A stretch of DNA of 64,000 bases from Nematostella vectensis. Taxonomy: Eukaryota > Cnidaria > Anthozoa > Actiniaria > Edwardsiidae. Shown one piece after another: positions 35,501 to 45,900 of the stretch (positions are counted from its first letter, which is position 1; every line of letters starts with the position of its first letter). The stretch spans positions 808,501 to 872,500 of the forward strand of contig NC_064034.1 of assembly GCF_932526225.1 (NCBI RefSeq), written 5' to 3'. A model generated the notes under the pieces. The model was not told the origin of the DNA. It did no database searches and saw nothing but the letters and a program-made list of their open reading frames with translations. The translations under genes and the position numbers were made by a program.

Positions 35501-38500
35501 CGCGGTTTTGGAAATCTGTAAACTGCCATTGGGTCTGCTGGTAACGTATCGACATCCACTCCTTCCGGCGCCACGGGCTCAAAATAAGACCTACACTCAT
35601 CGGGGCCTCTCGGGCTAGGCTCACATGACCGAGAGAAATCCCCAGCCATACTGAGTTTGATGAATTGCAAAGTTTCAATAGGAACTAGATAGAATCAGTG
35701 GTTCTGAGTCCGCCTATGTTCCTCTAAAGCTAGTTGAGCTATGTTGTGCGGAAGTCTACTGCCCGTGTCTCGTGATCACAGAGGTCAATTAAAAAGGTTA
35801 AAATAAGTTTTGGTTGTCTATCAAATATTCAGATGCAAAGGAAAAACAAAATATGCTCAGGCAACAGTGGCTAGCACATGATACAGACCGAAGGGATTTC
35901 TTTATCGACAACAAGTTATGCTAGTCGAAGAATAGCTCAATACAGAAGTCACTAAGTAAAAAAAAAAATACTATAACCGTATTCAACTAAACTGAAGTAA
36001 AAACAAAAGCAACAACCAAAAACAGATAGTACCCAAAAACAGATGGTACCAATAGCTTGTAAAAGGAACGATTTTGAAGGCAAAATCTAAAAAGGGATTT
36101 AGTCACTTCATTTTTCGTTCCTGTGACATAAAAAGAACGCCAGTGGAAAACTACTGCCTTCACGTAGACGTCACGTAGTCAAGTCACGTAGACTTATACG
36201 CTATAGAATAATTACATCACGTAAAGAAAAAAAAACATTTAAAGGAATAATCAATCTCAGATAGGCGACAATAATTACTGGAAATGAAGTGTATTACTCC
36301 GCTAATGAATTTTAGTTTTGGAAAATGGTATAAAAGGATATACAATAAAACAAGAGGATGGTATTGAAATCGTGATATAGTCTGTGTAAACAGCTGCACG
36401 TACGCTACTGAAGTAAAAAAAAATCCTTTCCAGGCGCGGTTACTCCTGTCACGATTAGACTCGTATCGCGTGACAGAGGCAGAAAGTTCGTCATTAATAT
36501 AAGGATCATGCGAGTAAGGCAAACATATCCATTCTTCACATTCCAGAGTAATACATTTAAAAGGTGTCTTACCCAAAGAAATTTGATAGATTTGTTGTTC
36601 GTGTTTAGCACTGCGACAAAAACATGCGTTTACCTAAACGACCAAGAAAATGTCACTCAAAACTGAGGTCAATCCGCATATTCATTCGTGGCCAATGTAA
36701 TGTCAATCACACTTTATCATTGCATAGATGAGTGAAAGAATTGAAGAAAGGATAAAAATGATTCATAAAGCTTTTCTATATGAGTCTAATAGCTTTTATT
36801 GCAATAAAAACTACGAAAACAATGCGGGACATTTCATTTTCTAGTCATCAAAATAGTGCTCATCAAAGCTCATTATAAACAAGCAAAATAAAGAAATTCC
36901 GCGATGGATTTCTATTGCGCAGCGCAATAAAGCAAACGCGTTTACAGATACATACTTGAACGTTATTGTTATATAAGGTGCAATTTTTTTTGCCAACCCT
37001 GCGATTTACCTTATTCAAATAGCCGTAGGGCAATCATTACCACACTCCTAACGATTTCAACTCTAGTTGTGAAGATGGTTGTTTTTGGATAATAACAAGA
37101 CTACATACGTGACTACATGTTCGCTCAACCAGTCAGTAGAGCCGTTATTAATAGCGCGGGGTTGGTGCCTATGGGCCGACACACAAGATATGCTAAGACC
37201 CCTGACCCTATCAGCTGAAAGGAAGTGCTTGTCAGTTAGCTAGACATTCTCACTCACACGTCTTTCAATCGACCCACAGAGACAATGGTCGCATTTAATA
37301 AAAAATTACCCTAGCTGTTCTTGTTTTTGATAAGGTAAGCAATAAATATATGGACATGAAATTGAAACATTTTAAATGAAAATCAATCAGATTTTCTTCT
37401 GTACGTGTTATTTCCATATTTTTGAAAACAGCTGAAACAAAACTGAAAGAGCTATAAAAAACGCTTCAATATTGGAACAGCTAAAAACACTGCAGACGAG
37501 ACTACGCGTACCTACAGACGCACTGATCCAATGCCAGCCTCAGAAAATAAGCCAATCACGTTTAAAAATAATAAAAATAAGAATCTTTTATTAGGAAGTT
37601 TTCTCATGAAACATGATTTTTAGTTTGTAATGGATAGTTGCCCAAAAATCATGCATTAGGGACAATTTTAAGTCATACAATGCCTTATACTGAAAGAAAA
37701 ACACACAAATAAACAAACACTTAAATTCAAAGAGGCTCAAGCAAAATTACATTTTACAGGGTTCTTTGAATTATCTGTCAAGAGGTTACTTGGTTTATAC
37801 ACCTATTTTAAAAGGTTAGACTTTTGAATAAAGATGGACTTCATGTTTCATAACCCGCAGTGCTTCATGGGTATCAAATAATTGAGGATATAAGCGTAAA
37901 TAAAAAGTAATCTAGGTTATAAAAGTTGTATCCCTCTTGTTTACGTCTGTAAGCGTTCACATGGTTTCAAAGACTATGAAATACCATAGTTGCTTGAATA
38001 AGGGTCTCCACTGAATAAGCGCCTTGTCTTATAGTCTTCCTCGCAGCGATTCTGGACTCGTCTTGCTAGACGATTAGGATAGGTACACATTGTTTATTAC
38101 CTTGTGCATGTGATTATAAAGGTTATAAGGTTATTGTATTGTACTTGTGAACAGAATCTACACTAACCTCTCTCAATAAAGCCTTACTATATTTTTGAAG
38201 TATAAATAATGCATTAATTCTACTTATATATGTAGATAAATGCAGCAGAGTTGTTATATCGTTTGCAGTCATTGCATTTCTACCATCATCGCCTCGCAGG
38301 CTAAAGAATGTCATGTCACGCAAGTATATAATACCGCGAGTGACAACAGTCGCATCATCGCAAACCAACGCACACATCTTATATAACGAAAGTTAGGTTT
38401 TATAACTAAAGTTAGGTTGAATACATTCTATATTTCTTCCATCCACCTGACACATGAGTAAGCGGTTTTCGCAATTTTGCGACAAGCTATTACTGCTTAA

Positions 38501-38790
38501 TAATGAACTTTAAGTTCCGTTCGGTTCAGCTACTTGAAAATAAACGCAAAGTTCTTATTCAAAACATAAGTAGTATACACGTAAGCAGATTTGTCCCAAG
38601 CTTATTATCTGGCAAATACTAATGTTTTTAAGCATATACAGTCAGCTTATACTTACATATAGGCGATAGAAAGTCTTTGAGTGAAAATTACAGGGTCTTC
38701 ATCCGATTCAATTCCACTGTCTGTACTATCCATGATGTTAGACGTGCTACGATCACTAGCTTGCACCTTCACGGCTGTCATCCAGGCCAT
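32540..38790 (-). CDS. PP2C-like domain protein, CG9801 family (4 exons, 607 aa)
   Basis: Exons (minus): 38790-38657, 35650-35438, 34115-33071, 32971-32540. Phases match at each join: TAT AT + T gives Ile, TG + G gives Trp, and CAG is followed by GTA. The start is MAWMTAVKVQASDRST. Exon 2 is a proline-rich linker ending NPQEQYW. Exon 3 carries the PP2C fold: FAVVARPNNCIISLADGVSW (about residue 235), a VLNVGDSLAFVY strand (about 318) and VFLTSDGVSDNFDP (about 382), corresponding to the metal-binding Asp-Gly, Val-Gly-Asp and Ser-Asp-Gly motifs. The classic DGHGG is replaced by DGVSW, so catalysis is uncertain. Exon 4 ends LYSLLAPV and its stop lies inside a minisatellite. The match to the insect CG9801 family is from memory of its wording; the biological role is not established. 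Confidence 0.85.
34168..34290. repeat. Short repeats in intron 2 of the PP2C-like gene
   Basis: TACATGAAGTACTGACC and close variants occur three times (about 34215-34285). In addition GTGCGTCATGTAAAATGCCA at about 34172 resembles GTACGTCATGTAAGCCCCCA at 32999, so similar sequence lies on both sides of exon 34115-33071. Confidence 0.5.
35651..38656 (-). other. Intron 1 of the PP2C-like gene
   Basis: A 3-kb AT-rich intron runs from GTAAGT (38656) to ACTCAG (35651). No repeats of note or other genes are seen in it. Confidence 0.55.
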
Positions 38791-39525
38791 ATGGGCTTTT
38801 GAAGGGGTTTTCTACCCTTCTAGGGATTTGTTTATGACTTCTAATTAAAGTGAATCTGAAATTCGATGTCTAATGCTCGTGATCATCCCAGCGCTAAAAG
38901 CGACACAGTCGAGACAATAGGGGCGATATCGTCATGTTTGACGTCATATCTCGGGGGCAGATAAACCGCGTGTTCCTATTGGTTACTTGTTACGAAACTG
39001 GGTATAAATAAATATTATCAATGAAAATAAAGATTACGATGGTTCAGTCTGTAACCATGGGCATATCCGACCTAAAACCAGCACACCGTGTTTCACGCGA
39101 TCCACATCACGTGTGAAATGAAAGTCAAAAGCGCAGCGTGTTTCTGAGATAATTGAATTGGAAGCTGGGGCGTGTGATCAAGAGCTTGCCAGTAAAAGTG
39201 ACTCACATTAGTACTTTCCTTCCCAGGAATTTCCACGATTCCTTGTTATATCATAATATATAGATTTTGGCATTGCATTGGCTTAGCTTATTTTCGCTTT
39301 ATAATTTAAGAAATGTTAAATATTATTGTTATATTTTTTCCTGTATAGGCCACTTTTTCTTGGGTATGGAGCAACGCTCACGCGTAGCTCCGCTATAAAG
39401 TTTCCCGCCACAAGTCACAGGGTCACGTGTGATGTCACGACTAGGCAGTAGTCATGTGTTCACTCTCTGTGAATGAAAGGTGTGCCAAAAGATCGGATTC
39501 TACATCCGAGTCACCGGGAACAATA

Positions 39526-39732
39526 GGGTGATTTAGATCCACGACGCCGGCAAGAGGACGCCGCCTCGCGCACGTTCGATTGCGCGCGCACGCTATTTTT
39601 TGCCGGCGGGACGTGAAAAAGCATGAAATGCCGTCCTGAACAGGACGCGACGCCGGCAAGAAAAGCGTGCGCGTGCAATCGAAAGTGCGCGAGGCGGCAT
39701 CTTCTTGCCGGCGTCGTGGATCTAAATCACCC
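39526..39732. mobile_element. 207-bp MITE with long GC-rich terminal inverted repeats, TA target duplication
   Basis: The ends are GGGTGATTTAGATCC and GGATCTAAATCACCC, and the inverted repeat continues inward for about 70 bp (ACGACGCCGGCAAGA). TA dinucleotides flank both sides (39524-39525 and 39733-39734). This fits a Tc1/mariner-like or related non-autonomous element. Short frames on both strands across it (39441-39659 and the start of 39623-39946) encode near-identical peptides because of the palindrome and are not genes. Confidence 0.8.
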
Positions 39733-39734
39733 TA

Positions 39735-40216
39735 ATTACTTACCCGAAACGTATAACAAGCGTATTTTTAAAGCGCCAATTTCGTCGGCCGTTGAGAAAA
39801 CCGCCGTTGTGAAAACCCGAAGAAAAAAAGGAGCAAAGGAGGTTACAACAATGTCAGAGAAACGCTGGCAAGAGATGAGCTGCTGCAAGATGGTGAGAAA
39901 GTGGAGGGGAAGGAATTGGCTGAATACATTAATTCGGAAAAAGTGAAGGCACAAAAGTCAAATGTGCGACTAAATCCAGGTTGTCAACCTGATAAAGGTT
40001 GATGCTATATATGACACAGAAGAAGCAAAAAGGCTTCTCGTTCTTCTCCATGCGAGGAAAAGCGCAGCACGAGAAAGCAATGAAAGAGAGGAAGACAGGA
40101 AATTAGATATGAGCGAGGATATTGATGACGAAGAATTAGCGCTTATAGCGTTAAAACGTTTTGTTAAAAATATGGAACATAAGTATATAGTATTCTATAG
40201 ATCAAACGTAGTTTAA
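39735..40216 (+). pseudogene. Possible decayed coding fragment
   Basis: Interrupted, polar plus-strand reading frames follow the MITE. One piece at about 39780-39946 is lysine/arginine-rich. Another at about 40018-40215 reads EEAKRLLVLLHARKSAA and DIDDEELALIALKRFVKNME. The composition looks more coding than its surroundings and is faintly like a retroelement gag-type region, but I recognise no family and no intact gene. Confidence 0.25.
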
Positions 40217-40361
40217 TATGTATTCTGGACTCCTGGATTTTACATGCCAAATAACTGTCCCAGAGACTCTTTAAACCAAGAAGTCTGATTTGTTAAATTA
40301 GAAGAGACAACACACAAAGAAATCAGTGTCCCCCCTTTTTAAAATACACATTCTTTCGACC

Positions 40362-40379
40362 CCCCCCCCCCCCCCCCCA
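40362..40379. repeat. C homopolymer
   Basis: A run of about 18 C residues; length is likely unstable and hard to sequence. The rest of 40217-41307 holds nothing recognised. Confidence 0.7.
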
Positions 40380-41307
40380 CAGTATCCTCATACCCCCTCC
40401 TCGGGATAATAAATGAACTTTCCCTAAGTCATTGGGTATTATAATATTATGTACACTTAAATTTAAGAACATCGTTAAGAACATCTTCGGCCTTTATTGC
40501 TCCAAACATAAGAACGGCTCAGCCTCAAATGAAAATTCGACGTTCTTATAAAAAAAAAAAGAGTGTATGACACGTTGACCTCATGGGAGTTTGACTTCAA
40601 AAAGATTAACCATAAATAGACATAACGGCGAGCAAATCGTCGGACATTACATCAAAAATAGTTCTGTTAGTCATAGGTCTCTGTTTCATTTTCAAATTGC
40701 TATGGTAAAATATACATTATTAACTTTTACGAAAAAGAAATTAAAAGAACGACTGCTTGCCCCTAGATATGGATGGTGTGCATTAGAATTAGTAGCCAAA
40801 AAAAACGCGATTTGAGTGTAAAAGCCAATACTATAATTTTGTTTAGAAAAAAACATTTTTGATAAGGTATTTTTACGAACTGCTCTGACAAGTACTATTA
40901 TTTGGCTATTAGCCCCATTTATCCTGATGTTTTCCAATTAATATAAATCTCAAAATAGAATTCATGCATGGATGTTCAGCAAGTCTTGTATGAGCTCCCA
41001 CCAACAGACTTACAAAGTTGAACACAATTCCCCTTTATACAGGCATATACAAAGATGAACACACTTTGTAAAACTGGACAATTTATTGCAACCACAGCTA
41101 AAACCTATAACCTATAACACAATTATGTGTATATTTTACAAAGAGTTTTAGACTAGATCAAGTCAACAAAAGCAAGATATTATTTACAATAATATGTCCC
41201 TGTCAGATATAAGGTTTTCATGAAGAGAAACTTACTGGTAATTTTATAGAATAAACCAAGTCATTGTGACCAAACATTTGTACCACACACTTCACACAGA
41301 TACTAAG

Positions 41308-42907
41308 TCAGTTCTTGTAGTTGATCAACTGGTAATTATCAGGCAAAGATGGATCATCAACCTAGAAATAGAATAGATAGTACATAAAATAAACAATATG
41401 AATAGCAAAATAGGAATTCGCATAAATCTTAAAATAGAGTAGATACGACATGACAGAAAAACATGACATGACGCTTCAAATAAGCCCATTTCACAGCTAA
41501 TAAGGTGGAAAATTTCTCTAAGTATGTAGTGAGTAATAGCAAACAAAATATCAAATGCAACTTTTTGATATTGATGTGACTATTTTTAAGTGTCATTGAA
41601 ATTTGAGCTTTTCCTCCCTAAGCCCATTTAAAATACCTTAAAAAGCAAAAATCTGGGTATGTGAATTTTGGCCTCACGTTATTTGTGTTTTGAAAATATT
41701 TCTGAAACACAAGGAACCAATGGCCATTGTAAGAAATCGTGTCTTCTTTATCTATCTCGAATTGCACATTTTCCAGGTTTTTTCATCATGTCAGTAGATA
41801 CATAAATAAATATTGTATGAAAAGCAAGATATGAATTGGCTTACAAAGGAATTGTATTTTAATGATAGGTGCTTATACAAGGAAATTGGCATTAATAATA
41901 TTTACACAGGGAACAAGAAATGCAATTCCCAGCTGGTTTATGCAAATTCTACTGCATCATTTGAAGAGGAATTGGGGATCAAACACAATGAGTTAGGAAG
42001 CTCCTTGTTAGCACAGATGCAGGCAATAACTCAGTATTCCAATAATTAACAACTAACCTTTGCATACTTGGCTAGTCTCTGGGAAGGGATGTGTCTGTAT
42101 GGTGGAACAGGCCTCCTCTGAAAAACATCAAGAAGAAATAAACACAAAAATGCAGTAGTTGTAATACTATTAAGTGCCACCCTTAGGACTGTGAATAGCA
42201 GCTGTAGGTTACTGATTACTTCTTTTTCGGGCGACAGAATTTGCCATTAGCTTTCGCCACTAAGCAATGAGAGAGAACATCATTCTTAACATTGTTTGTT
42301 TGACTCCCAGCTAATTGATGTTGGGAAAGAAGTGTTAATGACAAATTAACCTTTTTGATCAGTATCCGAAATTGGCAAATGGGATAAAAATACTGAAAGA
42401 AAGATTAATTGTCTCGTTTAAGGCGATCTTTACCACCAGAAGGCCTGGTTTCGTTCAATAATGGCGCCGAGTCAAACTAAAGGCTGTACAAACGAATCCC
42501 AGCGATAAATTTGCCAACATAAAACCAGAACAGTGCCAATAAATATACAGGATTATAACGAACGAATACATACCTCAAGCTGCAGAGCTATATAGGCAAC
42601 AGGGATACAAATAGCGGCATAAACGCCAAAGGCAATCAGAGTATTCCTCCTCCAATTCTTTGGATTACACCACCATCCCCCGGACGGCGACCACACAAAC
42701 TTGGGATAAGCGAACTTCTTCCCGCCTCCCTAATATCAATAACACATTCATGAGAATTCGTTGTGCATTTATGACGAGAAAACGTTGAAATATTATTGAA
42801 AAACAAGAAAAGCAGTGAATTTCCCTCACCATGTTCAAACGCTGAGGCCAACTCCAGCCCGCTTGGAATGACGGGTAAATGCGGGGTTCCTGTGTATTAT
42901 TAACCAT
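41308..42907 (-). CDS. Conserved small membrane protein, 115 aa (4 exons)
   Basis: Exons (minus): 42907-42830, 42729-42574, 42117-42058, 41361-41308. All are phase 0, giving 26+52+20+17 residues and a TGA. The product starts MVNNTQEPRIYPSFQAGW and continues with a cysteine/tryptophan-rich stretch VWSPSGGWWCNPKNWRRNT. One hydrophobic helix follows (LIAFGVYAAICIPVAYIAL), then RRPVPPYRHIPSQRLAKYAK and an acidic/polar tail. The WSP-GGWW...NWRRNT motif before a single helix, followed by a PP-R-IPS motif, looks like a small membrane protein conserved from fungi to animals, perhaps mitochondrial. I cannot name it with confidence. It is divergently paired with PPWD1 and starts only 27 bp from that start codon. 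Confidence 0.82.
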
Positions 42908-42934
42908 GATACCTCAGTGAGCCGAGGATTCAAG
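42908..42934. promoter_or_regulatory. 27-bp gap between divergent start codons (shared control region)
   Basis: The start codons of the small membrane protein (minus, 42907) and PPWD1 (plus, 42935) are separated by 27 bp. The PPWD1 start context CAAGATGGCGG is a good initiation context and CAAGATGGCG is also a YY1-type motif. There is no TATA box in this interval. The promoter must be bidirectional or overlap the first exons of both genes. Confidence 0.6.
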
Positions 42935-45900
42935 ATGGCGGACGTGGAGCGCAAAAGAGCGGCAGAGAGTGACAGTGAGGACGAAGATGTGATTGGACCT
43001 ATGCCGGCTCCCGAGCCCAAGCCGAAGAAGAAGAAAAGTGTGTTGGTTTTTATTTGAGAAACAGCCTTTTGAGTTTCGGAATGTCACTTTTTGCGGTACT
43101 TTATTTCTGTTGACTCTATGTTCACTAATCATCTATATTCGGAAGACAAAACGGTTTTAAAAAAAGAACCTATCAATCAGTTATTCAATCAGATATAGCA
43201 GTACCATCTGACCGTATGATAGGTATATAACCAGCAAAATTAGGAGAGAAGGTTTGAATTGTTTGTCCATTCAGATGCTAAAATCTAGTACCGTTTTGTA
43301 TCTTCCCCAGTGCTAGAATTTGAGCCTGTGTACCTACAGAACCTACCGTCGGCGGAGGGATACGAAAAGAGCTACATGCACAGAGATGTCATCACGCACC
43401 TCGTCGTTACAGAGTGTGTATTTAAGTCAAGGGTCTTCTTTTGTTTCCCTATGAATACATCCATCAAGAGGTCTGAATTCTGAAGACTTACCCAAAATAA
43501 AAGCAGTTATGAATAGATTTGGTTGGTAATTGGTCTTTTTCATGTTTTTTAGGACAAACTTTCTAGTGACAGCAAGCTGTGATGGCCATATAAAATTCTG
43601 GAAAAAGCAAGAAGAAGGAATTGAGTTTGTCAAGCACTTTAAAAGTCACCTAGGTACTGTATATAAGCATGGTCCCCTGATGAGTGGGCAACCACGAAAC
43701 AGGCCTGTAGGGAAACCTATGTAGTTTGTATTTTTCTCAAACCAACACTATACACCGCTCTACTTTCGAGTATTGAGCATTTTCTATGAAAGCCTTCAAC
43801 CATCATTTTAAGCATGGTATTAATGTACATATAAATATGTATAGTGGATGTCTTGATTCAAGCACAGACAGTTCTTGTCATTGACACCTGTAAATCGCTA
43901 TCAGAAGCCCCAGTCAGCCATCTTTCTACTCATGGTTCTGAATGCACTGATGTCTTTTTTCCCTACCTTAAGGCTCAATCATGGTTCTGAATGCACTGAT
44001 GTCTTTTTTCCCTACCTTAAGGCTCAATCATGGTTCTGAATGCACTGATGTCTTTTTTCCCTACCTTAAGGCTCAATCATGGTTCTGAATGCACTGATGT
44101 CTTTCTTCCCTACCTTAAGGCTCAATCATGGTTCTGAATGCACTGATGTCTTTTTTCCCTACCTTAAGGCTCAATCCAGGGAATATCTGCAAGTGCTGAT
44201 GGCCAGCTACTGTGCTCTGTGGCCTCTGACAAGTCAATGAAAGTATTTGATGTCATCAATTTTGGTAAGACAATTTCAACAATGAAAATAAATGAATTTT
44301 TTTTTTCAAGCTAACCACCCTTATAAGATACAACAAGAGAACAGATGGTGTTTAACTTGCTATAATAGGTTAAAGTGAGTGTTGGGTGAGTGGTGTTTAA
44401 CTTGGTAAGATTCTGCTTGAGGTAATCTTAACATTGCTTCAAGTTAGAGTTAGAAGTGTTTTGTGCGAGTTATACAGTACTACTCTAGAACATATGCACA
44501 CTGTTTAGACTGTTCACGAAATTTGCAAACACTGTTCATGAAATTCAGGAACAAAGCTGTGCAAATGAACCACATATTATTAAGTCTTGTCTCTTTTCCC
44601 CCAGTTTAATTGTTATTTACTAGGTATAGATAATTTAATAAACCAGTTAAATACCTCGGACGTGGACAGTTTGCAGTATAACAGCATACACCTATTTCAA
44701 AATATATGTTGTCAGTGCAAATGGCAAATGACATATGTCAAGTGCAGTTCTGCTATCAAAAAATACCATGGAACTTAAATTTCTACTAAATGTATGAAAA
44801 TTTGGGAAATTTCTTATAATTTTTTTTATAATACTTATCATTTTTTTTCTTACAAATAATTATATTCATGATAAGCAGTACTTGGTCTTAGAACTGCCAT
44901 TTGCCAATTGCCAATTGCCATTTGCACTGACAACGTTTATTGAAATAGGTGTATGTTCAAGAGCGGTACTGTAGAAGTTTTATGTGAGTGCTTTTAGGTT
45001 AGAGTTACATAGAAGTGTTACATAGGGTGAGTTGTTTGAGAGAATCTGCTTAAGTAACTTACGTAGGTGTTTTGTTCCAGATATGATCAACATGTTGAAA
45101 CTCAACCATGCACCAGGACAATGTGAGTGGGTCTTTCCCAGAGGAGCTGCTGTTGCTGCAGTGGCATGGTATGATGTAGATGGGTGTGTTGATATAATAT
45201 GTAGATGGGTGTGTTGATATAATATGTAGATTGGTGTGTTGATATAATATGTAGATGGGTGTGTTGATATAATATGTAGATTGGTGTGTTGATATAATAT
45301 GTAGATGGGTGTGTTGATATAATATGTAGATGGGTGTGTTGATATAATATGTAGATGGGTGTGTTGATATAATATGTAGATGGGTGTGTTGATACAATAT
45401 GTAGATGGGTGTGTTGATATAATATGTAGATGGGTGTGTTGATATAATATGTAGATGGGTGTGTTGATATAATATGTAGATGGGTGTGTTGATATAATAT
45501 GTAGATGGGTGTGTTGATATAATATGTAGATGGGTGTGTTGATACAATATGTAGATGGGTGTGTTGATATAATATGTAGATGGGTGTGTTGATATAATAT
45601 GTAGATGGGTGTGTTGATATAATATGTAGATGGGTGCGTTGATATAATATGTAGATGGGTGTGTTGATATAATATGTAGATGGGTGTGTTGATATAATAT
45701 GTAGATGGGTGTGTTGATATAATATGTAGATGGGTGTGTTGATATAATATGTAGATTGGTGTGTTGATATAATATGTAGATGGGTGTGTTGATATAATAT
45801 GTAGATGGGTGTGTTGATATAATATGTAGATGGGTGTGTTGATATAATATGTAGATTAGTGTGTTGATATAATATGTAGATGGGTGTGTTGATATAATAT

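Noticed and set aside
39441-39946. Two similar peptides on opposite strands suggesting a gene pair
   Set aside because: The similarity comes from the MITE's inverted repeats.
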